A DNA stretch of 44,706 nt. Origin: Deltaproteobacteria bacterium (GTDB taxonomy: Bacteria; Bdellovibrionota_B; Oligoflexia; Oligoflexales; Bog-1112). This document shows positions 8,924 through 16,529 of this stretch, piece by piece. Every line of letters begins with the position of its first letter. Within the stretch, counting starts at the first letter, position 1. Made by a program: the position numbers and the translations under genes. The stretch is taken from contig JAHFAI010000013.1 in assembly GCA_023250635.1 (NCBI GenBank), forward strand, positions 1 through 44,706. Reading direction: 5' to 3'. The notes beneath the pieces are model-generated. The model saw nothing but the letters and a program-made list of their open reading frames with translations, ran no database searches and was not told the origin of the DNA.

Positions 8924-9337
8924 ATGCAGAGCCACGATGAATTGTCAAGCCAAGCAGAAATAAAAGATCTCGCCCGCATTATGACTATCAAATATAGCTC
9001 ACAGCTTGGCGATCGCCAGTTTGATATCGCCGCTAAGGTGGATCAAGCTGCAGCCTATGCCACTACCACCCTGCAGAATGGTGATCGCTCTTTTGTTTAT
9101 CCGGTGGAGGGCCGCATGGCTCATAAAGAGCAGAATATTTCTCCCCAAGAAGCTCTGTTTCTTTTAGTTGATTATATCGATCATTATTTTACGGAATATT
9201 TTCAAACCGGCGAGAACGTGTATATTCCCCTGGATTGGAGCACTTACCACTACGAAAATTTAGATTTGCAATTGCGTGGGCAGGTGCTAAATCATCGAGT
9301 CGAGGAACTAGCTGAGCAGTTGTTAACAGGGCACTAA
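8924..9337 (+). CDS. Hypothetical 137-residue cytoplasmic protein
   Basis: The ATG at 8924 has a strong ribosome binding site (AAAGGAGG, 9 bases upstream). I do not recognise the family. The protein is acidic and soluble, and has a tyrosine-rich middle (EALFLLVDYIDHYFTEYFQ) followed by YIPLDWSTYHYENLDLQLRGQ and a helical C-terminus ending LAEQLLTGH. No cysteine pairs, signal peptide or membrane segments are seen. It lies between the DUF6178 gene and the PAP2 gene with short gaps (57 and 12 bases), which supports a real, co-transcribed gene. The DUF6178 link suggests, but does not show, a shared function. Confidence 0.75.
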   Translation: MQSHDELSSQAEIKDLARIMTIKYSSQLGDRQFDIAAKVDQAAAYATTTLQNGDRSFVYPVEGRMAHKEQNISPQEALFLLVDYIDHYFTEYFQTGENVYIPLDWSTYHYENLDLQLRGQVLNHRVEELAEQLLTGH

Positions 9338-9349
9338 AGGGTCGACATT

Positions 9350-9955
9350 ATGAGTGAGCAGGTAGCTGACTATTTTCTTTTTTTCTCCTATACCCCGCTG
9401 ATCGCGGGTATTTTTTTGCTTTGTCTCTTTACCCGTCTGCGCCGCATTGCCGTATGGGCTCTGAGTCTGCTTTTTTTTACCATGGTCTATAATCTCTGGT
9501 TAAAAGGAATTTGGCGGATGCCCTTACCTCCAGCCCTTAACAACCCGGGTTTTGCTTTTCCCAGTGGCCACATGCATGTGACGGTGGTTTTTTATGGGGC
9601 CTTTGCCCTGGCTCTCCGGCGCCAACGAGTGGTGCTCGCTGGGCTGACGCTGTTGATTGTTGGGGTGGGCGTGGCCTTAGTGGTTAAGGGGTATCATTAT
9701 GTGCCTGACGTCGTTGCTGCTACAGGGTTTGGCTGTTTGAGCTTGGGGCTCAGCAAAGGCTTGGCAAGTAGTTCCTTTGCTCGTCGGCGTCTCTGGTTGA
9801 TGCCCTTGCTGGGCACGGTGCTTGCTGGTGTAGTCTATGGATTCTTTTTGTGGGCTGCTCCCGAGCAGCAGCTTCTCCTTGGCGCCTTAAGTGGACTGAT
9901 CTTGCTGACTGCAGGAGCGTATTATTTTAGCAGTCGGCAGGCTCGGCCTTTGTAA
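9350..9955 (+). CDS. PAP2-family membrane phosphatase
   Basis: A 201-residue integral membrane protein with about six hydrophobic segments. PAP2 (type 2 phosphatidic acid phosphatase) signatures are visible: K52...R56-x-P in the first motif, PSGH at 71-74 (catalytic acid/base His74), and KGYHYVPD at 113-120 with His116 and Asp120 as the nucleophile-relay pair. Members dephosphorylate lipid phosphates or pyrophosphates, such as undecaprenyl pyrophosphate, at the outer face of the inner membrane. The substrate here cannot be told from sequence. The start ATG 9350 follows GGGTCGAC, 12 bases after the preceding gene. An inverted repeat just downstream (9961-9998) may end the transcript. Confidence 0.85.
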   Translation: MSEQVADYFLFFSYTPLIAGIFLLCLFTRLRRIAVWALSLLFFTMVYNLWLKGIWRMPLPPALNNPGFAFPSGHMHVTVVFYGAFALALRRQRVVLAGLTLLIVGVGVALVVKGYHYVPDVVAATGFGCLSLGLSKGLASSSFARRRLWLMPLLGTVLAGVVYGFFLWAAPEQQLLLGALSGLILLTAGAYYFSSRQARPL

Positions 9956-9960
9956 ATGGA

Positions 9961-9998
9961 GGGAGAAGTAAACATTGAATTACAAGAGAGCTTCTCCC
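9961..9998. terminator. Inverted repeat after the PAP2 gene (possible terminator or attenuator)
   Basis: GGGAGAAG (9961-9968) and CTTCTCCC (9991-9998) are perfect 8-base arms around a 22-base loop. No long T tract follows, but a TTGACA begins at 9999. The element could end the DUF6178-PAP2 transcript or sit in front of a promoter for the next gene. The long loop makes termination uncertain. Confidence 0.4.
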
Positions 9999-10074
9999 TT
10001 GACAGCTGGATTTGTACTCATTAGCTTCAGGAGTTCTTTGTATGGCATATTAATGTGGTGATAAAGGGATACCT

Positions 10075-10983
10075 ATGCTGTGGTTCAAAGCCTTACTGGT
10101 GCTTATCTTTGCTCTGTTCGCTGCTTCTTCCAGTTTTTCCTCTGCAACCCTACCCTCCAAAAAACACCCCGTGCAGGTAGTTCTCCCTGACTCCATTATA
10201 CATCTTGGGCGAACCGCGCAGATTCTGTTGCCTGATGTAACTTTAAAAACGAGCTTCGATTTATTGTCTTTGCCGCTTATGCAAGCCGGGCAATATATAG
10301 AGCCACAAATCAACCTCTACGAAGCAGCCCCTCTGCAACTTATTCGCGGTGGATGTCATTTGTGGTTACGGGAGCAGGGTGAATTAAAGTGGCATTATTG
10401 CTATCTACAAAGTACAGCGGCAAGCGGCGAATCCTTATCGAGGCTTATAACCCTGCCCCAACTGGCAGAATATGCTCTTTTAATAGGCCCTCAGCAGAGC
10501 ATTTTTTACTATTCTCCGCCAAGCGTTAGTCAGCTTGCTGCAATCACGGCGGAAAATAGTGCTGAGCCGTCTCCAAAAACGACCCTTGCTGAGCTTATCG
10601 CTGAAACCAATTTCCAATTTAATCCGCCCAACTGTTCACCGGGAGCTTCCAGCGTCGCTCTCGATGACAAAGACACGGAAGAGAAGACAGAGAAGCTGCC
10701 GATCGGTATCCATGAGGCGGTAAATGCTCCGTTAGAGCCGTCTTCTGCTGTGTTTGCGTCTTCTCCTGCGTTTTCGCCCCAAATCTTCCGCTTGCTCTTG
10801 TGGGAGCTTTGGTGGCTAAATGGGCTTGCCGGGTTGGGCATATATGATTTCTCAACTACTCAGTACTTTCTCAACTACTCAGTACTTTCAAATAAGCTGT
10901 CTGTGCTTAGGGCTCGCTTCCCTTCCTTCCAGAGGGGGAGTACTTGGCGAAGTAAGATTTCGGCCTGCTTAAAAGAGAGCTGA
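10075..10983 (+). CDS. Hypothetical exported protein with damaged or extended C-terminus
   Basis: The ATG 10075 follows AAAGGGA. The 302-residue product has a clear signal peptide (LLVLIFALFAASSSFSSA) and a mostly polar periplasmic body. It also has a hydrophobic Trp-rich stretch near residues 240-260 (IFRLLLWELWWLNGLAGLGI). The family is not recognised. A 19-base tandem duplication (10851-10888) shifts the frame near residue 266. Everything after it is antisense to the kdsA coding region, so the last 35 or so residues are probably not native. The real protein probably ended near the hydrophobic segment. It is convergent with kdsA and overlaps it by 109 bases. The core is likely a real gene; the C-terminus is doubtful. 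Confidence 0.6.
   Translation: MLWFKALLVLIFALFAASSSFSSATLPSKKHPVQVVLPDSIIHLGRTAQILLPDVTLKTSFDLLSLPLMQAGQYIEPQINLYEAAPLQLIRGGCHLWLREQGELKWHYCYLQSTAASGESLSRLITLPQLAEYALLIGPQQSIFYYSPPSVSQLAAITAENSAEPSPKTTLAELIAETNFQFNPPNCSPGASSVALDDKDTEEKTEKLPIGIHEAVNAPLEPSSAVFASSPAFSPQIFRLLLWELWWLNGLAGLGIYDFSTTQYFLNYSVLSNKLSVLRARFPSFQRGSTWRSKISACLKES
10851..10888. repeat. 19-base perfect tandem duplication
   Basis: CTCAACTACTCAGTACTTT occurs twice in a row (10851-10869 and 10870-10888). The unit is not a multiple of three, so it changes the frame of the plus-strand hypothetical gene. The kdsA stop codon (TAG, 10875-10877 on the minus strand) lies inside the second copy. The first copy is beyond the stop, so KdsA is unaffected. 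Confidence 0.95.
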
Positions 10984-11729
10984 GCAGCCGCGTCGCTTTG
11001 GGCTGCGCTGGGCTGGGGATGTACTTCGAGATAGAAGCCATCCACATAACCGGTAGCGGCGGCAGCCCGAGCTAAGAGTGGCGCGTACTGACGATGAGCC
11101 CCTGATATACCCCCTGCATCCCCGGTGGGTGGTTGCTGGGTGCTGTGAGTAATATCAAAAAGTACCGGTGCGCCAAAACGAGACATAATAGCCAAGGAGC
11201 GCATATCCACAACCAGGTCTCCATAGCCAAAACTCGATCCTCGTTCGGTGAGGGAGCCTGCAAAAGGCAAGCCCTCGGCTGTAGAGACCTCCCGTATTTT
11301 ATTGACGATGAATTGCGCAGCTCCAGGCGCAAGAAACTGGCCTTTTTTAACATTTATCTGCCGGCCAGTTTTGGTCGCAGCAATTAAGAGATCGGTTTGG
11401 CGGCATAAAAACGCGGGAATTTGGAGATAATCACAAACCTCAGCTGCTGGGCCCACCTGCCAAGACTCATGGACATCGGTAAGAATAGGGCAGGCAAAAA
11501 GCGTTTTAATTTCCCCCAACCAACTGCAGCCTTGCTCTATCCCCGGGCCGCGGGTGCTGCTAATGCTGGTGCGATTGGCTTTATCGAAGCTCGATTTAAA
11601 AACAAAGGTGAAGCCAAGCTCACGACTAAGCCCTTGCAAAAAATCTGCTGCCTCGCTAAGCAGCTGGCGAGATTCCGCCAAACAGGGGCCAGCGATAATC
11701 AGGGGCAGCGGTGATGGAGATGAGCTCAT
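10875..11729 (-). CDS. kdsA: 3-deoxy-8-phosphooctulonate (Kdo-8-P) synthase
   Basis: Makes Kdo-8-phosphate from phosphoenolpyruvate and arabinose-5-phosphate, the committed step to the Kdo of LPS. It is cytosolic. The 284 residues match the family's length and TIM-barrel motifs: IIAGPCLAES at 11-20, FKSSFDKANR at 44-53, LTDVHE, QIPAFLCRQTDL, NVKKGQF, TERGSSFGYG and FDITHSTQQP. Cys16, His195, Glu235 and Asp246 line up with the metal ligands known in the metal-dependent class (Aquifex type). E. coli-type enzymes have Asn in place of Cys16. The start ATG 11729 follows AAAGGGA. The gene is convergent with the exported hypothetical and stands apart from other LPS genes in this window. Confidence 0.95.
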   Translation of the reverse strand: MSSSPSPLPLIIAGPCLAESRQLLSEAADFLQGLSRELGFTFVFKSSFDKANRTSISSTRGPGIEQGCSWLGEIKTLFACPILTDVHESWQVGPAAEVCDYLQIPAFLCRQTDLLIAATKTGRQINVKKGQFLAPGAAQFIVNKIREVSTAEGLPFAGSLTERGSSFGYGDLVVDMRSLAIMSRFGAPVLFDITHSTQQPPTGDAGGISGAHRQYAPLLARAAAATGYVDGFYLEVHPQPSAAQSDAAAQLSFKQAEILLRQVLPLWKEGKRALSTDSLFESTE

Positions 11730-11862
11730 ATAATCCCTTTTTTATAAAATTTTTGGGCAAGGAGGGCTTTCCCCCTCGGCTTTGCAGCCAAAGTCCTCAG
11801 TTCCCTCTCTCCTTATTCCAAAAATTTCTGTGAGATGCTAGGATGAAGCGCATGGCGTGAAT

Positions 11863-11907
11863 CGTCCATAATCTTCATTGACTAATGGACGGCTTCGACG
11901 TAATTAT
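11863..11907 (+). promoter_or_regulatory. Candidate promoter with overlapping inverted repeat before tRNA-Phe
   Basis: TTGACT (11878-11883) and AATTAT (11902-11907) are separated by 18 bases and sit just upstream of the tRNA at 11920. A perfect 7-base inverted repeat, CGTCCAT (11863-11869) and ATGGACG (11885-11891), brackets the -35 box. It could be an operator. This is pattern-matching only. Confidence 0.45.
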
Positions 11908-11919
11908 TAACCCCATTGC

Positions 11920-11995
11920 GGCGCTTTAGCTCAGTCGGTAGAGCAGTGGACTGAAAATCCACGTGTCCCCGGTTCAATTCCGGGAGGCGCCACCA
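11920..11995 (+). tRNA. tRNA-Phe (GAA)
   Basis: A full cloverleaf can be folded by eye. The acceptor stem is GGCGCTT (11920-11926) paired with AGGCGCC (11985-11991), with one G-U pair. The D arm contains AGCTCAGTCGGTAGAGC. The anticodon stem GTGGA/TCCAC carries the loop CTGAAAA with anticodon GAA at 11953-11955. The T arm contains GGTTCAATTCC. Discriminator A is followed by an encoded CCA (11993-11995). secG starts 29 bases downstream, so the tRNA and secG are probably co-transcribed. Confidence 0.97.
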
Positions 11996-12024
11996 CATCT
12001 CCCGAAAGGTTTGGGATTTCAGCT

Positions 12025-12387
12025 ATGGTGCTATTCATTTCGACTCTCCACATTCTCGTGGCACTTTTTATGATTTTGGTTGTGCTCGTACAAGGGGGTA
12101 ACCAGGGTGGAATGGGTGCCGCTTTTGGTGGTGGTAATAGCCAGGGCGTCTTCGGAGCGGGGGGAGCAACCTCGTTCTTAGGTAAGTTGACTTACGGCGC
12201 AGCTGCGGTTTTTATGGGTACGTGCATCTTTTTGGTTATCCTCCAGGGTAAGACGGGAGATGTAGGACTTTCGGGCAAGTTAAAAGAGCAGAAGCAACAA
12301 GAGTCTCTGCTTAATAAGCCCGCCGAGAAGACAGAACCTGCCCCTCAGCAGGAAAATGCTCCGGCGGAACAGCCTAAAAATCCTTAG
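12025..12387 (+). CDS. secG: Preprotein translocase subunit SecG
   Basis: Small inner-membrane partner of SecY and SecE that assists protein export through the Sec channel. The 120 residues show the family layout. A first membrane helix covers about 1-23 (LFISTLHILVALFMILVVLVQ). A Gly/Asn-rich loop (GGNQGGMGAAFGGGNSQGVFG) and the GATSFLGKLTYG motif follow. The second helix covers about 54-76. The C-terminal tail is charged, Glu/Gln/Pro-rich and variable. The ribosome binding site before ATG 12025 is weak. The gene is sandwiched between tRNA-Phe (29 bases before) and tRNA-Leu (11 bases after). secG next to a tRNA-Leu gene is a familiar arrangement in proteobacteria. Confidence 0.95.
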   Translation: MVLFISTLHILVALFMILVVLVQGGNQGGMGAAFGGGNSQGVFGAGGATSFLGKLTYGAAAVFMGTCIFLVILQGKTGDVGLSGKLKEQKQQESLLNKPAEKTEPAPQQENAPAEQPKNP

Positions 12388-12398
12388 TTCAAGTTAAT

Positions 12399-12485
12399 GC
12401 GGTCGTGGCGAAATTGGTAGACGCGCCAGCTTGAGGGGCTGGTCCTGGTAACAGGGTGCTAGTTCAAGTCTAGTCGACCGCACCA
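12399..12485 (+). tRNA. tRNA-Leu (GAG)
   Basis: The 87-base gene has the long variable arm of class II tRNAs. The acceptor GCGGTCG (12399-12405) pairs fully with CGACCGC (12475-12481). The D arm contains GTGGCGAAATTGGTAGACGC. The anticodon stem CCAGC/GCTGG carries the loop TTGAGGG with anticodon GAG at 12433-12435. The T arm contains AGTTCAAGTCT. Discriminator A is followed by an encoded CCA. A T-rich stretch (ACTTTTTGTTTTT) follows directly and may terminate transcription. Confidence 0.97.
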
Positions 12486-12510
12486 TACTTTTTGTTTTTA
12501 CTCTCAGTCT

Positions 12511-15225
12511 TTAGTCTTCCTGTATTTCTTTAAGTTTTCCCTCATCATAGCTGAAGGCGAAGATCTTTTCATTACTCCAGACGATGCCATCGCTAGAGAT
12601 CGCTAGAATTAATTGAAATTCTTGGCTGAGCTGAAACTGTTGCTCGTAGATAAGGCTATTAAAAGAGTCATCCGGCTTTTCCAGGATGAATTGATAACTG
12701 AGATAATCAAGATTTTGAGTCGGCTTTAGCAGGGATTTTTGCGCTGGACTCTCGCGGATCTCCTCGAGCAAGACAAATTTGTTGAGCTGTACCTGCCCTT
12801 TATTTTCAAAACGAAGATAGATCTTTCCCTTGGCTCCGCTGCTTAACCCCTTGGCACTCACCTCGACCACGAATTTTGGTAGAGCGTCGCTGGGCGTGTT
12901 CGGCTCTCTTAGGGCTTGTATATATACACTGATGATTTGAGGGCGACGCGGTAGGGCGTGCATATTGGTGGGAAAGAAAGCATTAAGCTTTTCTTGGGCG
13001 ATATGATAGCGATCAAAATCGCTGGTTTGTAAGGAGGACTGAAATTTTTTGACATTGATGCGCTCAAACTGCGTTTTGAAGCCGGGACCTAATTCCCCCT
13101 CAGGTTTTATAAAAAAGCTTAAATTACGGGGAATCTCTTCATCAGGCAAGAAGCGCATCATTCCCACCAAAAAAGCTTCGGGGTATTCGAGGCGCAGGAG
13201 CTGATAGAAGCCATTTTGAATCTCAAGGGGAGTGGAGGCAATGCGCAAGGCGGCGAAGGAATCGATGATATGACGGACCTCCCCAAAGGCATCTTGCCGG
13301 TCACTTTGTATATTAAATAAGCGAAGGGGATAACTGAACCAACGTCCAAGAAAATGGCTAAGGATGGCAGAAGTAGCATATAGATCCTCATAAGGATGCT
13401 CGCTGGCGCTGAGCTTATAAGCCTCGGCAAAATACTGAGCTTGAAGTTCGTGGGGGGCGTTTATTGCTTGGCGTAGCAACTTGTAGGGTAGGTTGGCCGA
13501 ATAGGTCGCATGAAAGGTGCCAACCCGAGTAATTGAGTCATCGCTTACATAGGCTAGAGAGTCAGGGCGACTTGCATAGGAGCGTTCTAGAGCTCTGATC
13601 TTCCGTTCTTCGCTTCGCTGGGGGAGCTGAGGAAATTCATCGAGGGGAAACTTGCTTACCCGGCGCAGCTTGGCCAGGTAGGCTTCGTATTCAAAAACAT
13701 CGGCTAATTGATCTCTAATCTGCATAGTACAGATCAGCTGGTAGGGCTTTGAGCCAACAAACTTGAAGGTAAGATCAGGGGCTTCATCGCTCTCTGAAAC
13801 TTCATTCTCTGGCTGGACGCGAATCTCTACCTGGTTGTTATATTGAATTTCGCTTTCTCCCAAGAGGACATCGAAGGAACTTGAGCCCTGCTGGCGACCT
13901 GCCTCCCAGATATAATATTTCCCGCTTGGTTCAAACATGGTGATCTTGTTTCTTTTGCTGTTTTCCTGATGCTGAGCTCGGTAGAGAAAAAAGTTATTGA
14001 GGCGATGGCTTTCTATCTGCCGGCCTTGACTGCGTTGTTCAAAATGAAAGGTCAGATAGCGGGCTTTTTCCCGGGCCTGGCACTGGGCTATGGCCTGGGA
14101 AAAATCTCCGTGGACGGCAGCCAGGTAAGCTTTTAGCCCCCGTTCATCGCTGAGATCAAACTCATAGAGATGCTGGGTTGAGGAAATCAGAGAATCAGCA
14201 ATTCCCATGTCAAAAGGAAAAAACGGCGTTTTTAAGCCCTTAAAGGGAAGGGGCTTGAGGCTGTCTTGGAGGAGAAAGAAGGTGGAACCCACCATCCCGG
14301 CTAAGCCGTGCCCTGCAGTTTTGCTGGTGCTGAGTCCCACCCAGGCGATGTTTTTGCTTTTACGTAATACATTAATGCGGTGCTCGCCCTGTAGGAAAAG
14401 AGAGTAAGGCGTGGCCACATCGAGGAGCGAGCGTTCAACGAAGCTAGGGAGATTTTTGAGGACATAGTTAGCGAGGGTAAAGGGGAGATTAACTCCGCCG
14501 CTTATGCCGTAGCTACGGATGGTGCCGATCGGCATAGCCGCGAAGGCGCTGTAGCTTAAAGGAAAGACCAGGGGGGTTTCCACTTGGCGCAAAGGGTCAT
14601 AGAGCTGGAGCGGATTAAACGAAGGGGGCAGCAAGGCCCGTAGAGCAGGGACGATCCCAAACCAATTGTTAAAGGCGTAACGCCAGGTGGGGAGGAGCTC
14701 TTTGTCGACGAGTCTTCTGGCTTCGCTTTGCAGATGGATATCCACTATATCTATGCCGGCGTTATTGCCGAGTATCACCGGTACCGACTCGATGGTCGTG
14801 AGGGTTGCGTCATATTCGGGGCCAAAGGAAAAGCGGTCCATTATAACGTAAGAGCCGAAATCGGTGCTAAAGACAGAGCGGTTGAGATTGAGGTTGAGTT
14901 GATAGGAGTCAGAATAGCTATAGGTAAAAGAATTATCGAGCAGTGAGTAAAAAAGGCTATCGAAGAGCGAGTCAAGAGAGTGATTGATAAGCCTGGCGCC
15001 TGATTTAACATTATCGCTGCTGATCGAGCCAAAGAGGTCTTGAATATTAGGAAAATAGGTACTGAAGGGATTCTCTTCAGGTTTTTGGTCAACGGGGAGC
15101 TCATAGGTGATGCCGAGGGAACTGCTGCCGGGTTGAGGAGGGGCAAGGCTGAGGGCTGGGCTGTTCCATAAAGAGAAGAGGCTTCCCCAGAACCATGGGC
15201 GAGCTGCTGCTGAGAGGGGCCTCAT
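12511..15225 (-). CDS. Large exported protein of unknown function, coupled to the upstream barrel gene
   Basis: The preferred start is ATG 15225, seven bases after AGGAG. It overlaps the upstream stop as ATGA, which implies translational coupling. An in-frame ATG at 15258 lies inside the upstream gene and would spoil the signal peptide. The 904-residue product begins with a signal sequence (RPWFWGSLFSLWNSPALSLA). The remainder has alternating polar and aromatic strands in the first third, with many Phe, Tyr, Leu and Ser residues (SLFDSLFYSLLDNSFTYSYSDSY). The middle is a charged helical region. Near the C-terminus is a beta-rich module (KFVVEVSAKGLSSGAKGKIYLRF). No family is recognised. The partner gene suggests a role at or beyond the outer membrane. 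Confidence 0.8.
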   Translation of the reverse strand: MRPLSAAARPWFWGSLFSLWNSPALSLAPPQPGSSSLGITYELPVDQKPEENPFSTYFPNIQDLFGSISSDNVKSGARLINHSLDSLFDSLFYSLLDNSFTYSYSDSYQLNLNLNRSVFSTDFGSYVIMDRFSFGPEYDATLTTIESVPVILGNNAGIDIVDIHLQSEARRLVDKELLPTWRYAFNNWFGIVPALRALLPPSFNPLQLYDPLRQVETPLVFPLSYSAFAAMPIGTIRSYGISGGVNLPFTLANYVLKNLPSFVERSLLDVATPYSLFLQGEHRINVLRKSKNIAWVGLSTSKTAGHGLAGMVGSTFFLLQDSLKPLPFKGLKTPFFPFDMGIADSLISSTQHLYEFDLSDERGLKAYLAAVHGDFSQAIAQCQAREKARYLTFHFEQRSQGRQIESHRLNNFFLYRAQHQENSKRNKITMFEPSGKYYIWEAGRQQGSSSFDVLLGESEIQYNNQVEIRVQPENEVSESDEAPDLTFKFVGSKPYQLICTMQIRDQLADVFEYEAYLAKLRRVSKFPLDEFPQLPQRSEERKIRALERSYASRPDSLAYVSDDSITRVGTFHATYSANLPYKLLRQAINAPHELQAQYFAEAYKLSASEHPYEDLYATSAILSHFLGRWFSYPLRLFNIQSDRQDAFGEVRHIIDSFAALRIASTPLEIQNGFYQLLRLEYPEAFLVGMMRFLPDEEIPRNLSFFIKPEGELGPGFKTQFERINVKKFQSSLQTSDFDRYHIAQEKLNAFFPTNMHALPRRPQIISVYIQALREPNTPSDALPKFVVEVSAKGLSSGAKGKIYLRFENKGQVQLNKFVLLEEIRESPAQKSLLKPTQNLDYLSYQFILEKPDDSFNSLIYEQQFQLSQEFQLILAISSDGIVWSNEKIFAFSYDEGKLKEIQED

Positions 15226-16238
15226 ATGCTGGCTCCTATTCCCCCAACCAGGCCCCATTGGCTCCTCTGCTCCTCATCAGCCTTGCTGGTAATTTGACGG
15301 GCAAAGGTAAGCGCTAGCTGGAAGGAAAAAAAATCCTTAAAATATCGGCGCCATCCCAGACTGGCAAAGCGTCGATCCTGCCTCTGTTCGTCAAAAAGGC
15401 AAAAAAACTGGTTGCCGTGTCTACGGGGAGATTGCAGGTAAAGGCGGAGCAGTTGCTCAAATTCGCTTAACCACAGATTGGGATGAAGGTAGGAGCGAAT
15501 AAATTCCACCTGAATCAAGCGATCATCAGCATTGCTATTAACGAGGGCTAAGCCCAAGCGCTTGCTGCCCTCGCGATGGTGATAGAGGGAGGCTATGGCT
15601 TTGGTTCCTTGCCAGCTGGGTCGTTCGTAGAAAATCCTGGCGCTTAGGGCCTTAGCTCGCAGTTTTTTATCTTCGCTAAAGACGCCGAGCTGGACAAAGA
15701 AGCTCTGAGCATTGCTCAGAGTCAGATTGACTCCCAAATCTGGCCCTTGCCAAAACTGCTTGGGTAAATAGAGAGAATAAAGACCGATTAGAGGCTGGCG
15801 TTCCACTCCAAAAGGAAGAACATGCTTGCCCACACTTACTTGCAGGCGATCGCGGTAGATTGTCCCGTACTGGTAGACAAGATAGGGTAGAGAGCCGCTC
15901 GGTTGGGGCTTGTCTCCTTGGTCGAGGGGGCGCTCGGCAAAATACCGAGCTGAAGCCTGGAGAGAATGTTGCTCGCCGTAGTGAAGGGCTGCAAAAGCCT
16001 GGGTCTCATGGGCCAGCTGGGCTTTGGAGTCGCCGCGGTTAAGAGCGTGGAGGTCGGTTTGACTCTGTCCGTTTAGGCAGAGAAGAAAGGCTGGCGAGGG
16101 GCGCTGCCCGTCCCCTTTGTTCTCATAGGGGCATGATCCCCAGCCCATTTTCCATGAGGGTCGAGCTGCATCTTCGCCCCGGGCAAAGCTAGCAAAGCCA
16201 AAAGCGAGGAGCAGAAGCCCAAGCGCTCGTCTACCCAT
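15222..16238 (-). CDS. Outer-membrane beta-barrel protein (porin-like)
   Basis: The 338-residue product starts at ATG 16238 behind a GGGGGAGGA Shine-Dalgarno. The signal peptide is RRALGLLLLAFGFASFARG. The mature part has many short amphipathic strands with aromatic ends, for example LQASARYFAERP, LPYLVYQYGTIYRDRLQVSVGKHVLPFG, LGVNLTLSNAQSFFVQLGVF and FSFQLALTFARQI. This is typical of barrels, and the GKxxxPFG segment recalls phosphate-porin-like proteins. It ends ...GGIGASI, without the usual terminal aromatic residue. The gene is the first of a two-gene unit; its stop overlaps the start of the 904-residue exported protein. The substrate is unknown. Confidence 0.75.
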   Translation of the reverse strand: MGRRALGLLLLAFGFASFARGEDAARPSWKMGWGSCPYENKGDGQRPSPAFLLCLNGQSQTDLHALNRGDSKAQLAHETQAFAALHYGEQHSLQASARYFAERPLDQGDKPQPSGSLPYLVYQYGTIYRDRLQVSVGKHVLPFGVERQPLIGLYSLYLPKQFWQGPDLGVNLTLSNAQSFFVQLGVFSEDKKLRAKALSARIFYERPSWQGTKAIASLYHHREGSKRLGLALVNSNADDRLIQVEFIRSYLHPNLWLSEFEQLLRLYLQSPRRHGNQFFCLFDEQRQDRRFASLGWRRYFKDFFSFQLALTFARQITSKADEEQRSQWGLVGGIGASI

Positions 16239-16258
16239 GGGAGGGTCCTCCCCCTAAT

Positions 16259-16529
16259 CAAAATGAAAGAAAGGAATTAAATAGTCTTGACTTTACTGAG
16301 GACCTCTTGCTAAACAATAACTTCTCATTCGGTTCGGTAAGCCTGTGTAAAACAAGCCAATGCCTAAGAAGAGACCAAGCTAAGCCACAGTAAGCCCAAG
16401 AGCCACAGTAAGCCCAAGCCTTGCCTCTTTGTCCCCAAGACAAGCCTTAATCCCCTTGGTTTTTGTCTACCCGACTTGCCCCTGAATGTGATTTACCATC
16501 GAAATTAATTATAAAATGTACAGGGTGTT
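16259..16529 (+). promoter_or_regulatory. Leader region of the S10 ribosomal operon
   Basis: The 271-base intergenic region lies between the divergent barrel gene and rpsJ. A candidate promoter is TTGACT (16287-16292) with TAAACA (16311-16316), 18 bases apart. It would give a leader of about 200 bases. The leader holds seven copies of AAGCC between 16338 and 16448 and a perfect 18-base tandem repeat. It also has a small CCAAG/CTTGG hairpin (16435-16459) followed by TTTTTG that could act as an attenuator. Autogenous control of S10 operons through the leader is known in E. coli (L4); whether it applies here is untested. Confidence 0.4.
16383..16418. repeat. 18-base perfect tandem repeat in the rpsJ leader
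   Basis: AGCCACAGTAAGCCCAAG is repeated exactly at 16383-16400 and 16401-16418. It is non-coding and lies within the AAGCC-rich part of the leader. Confidence 0.95.

Noticed and set aside
16510-16517. TATAAAAT as the -10 of rpsJ
   Set aside because: It is only 12 bases before the ATG, so the transcript would start inside the Shine-Dalgarno; the upstream pair fits better.
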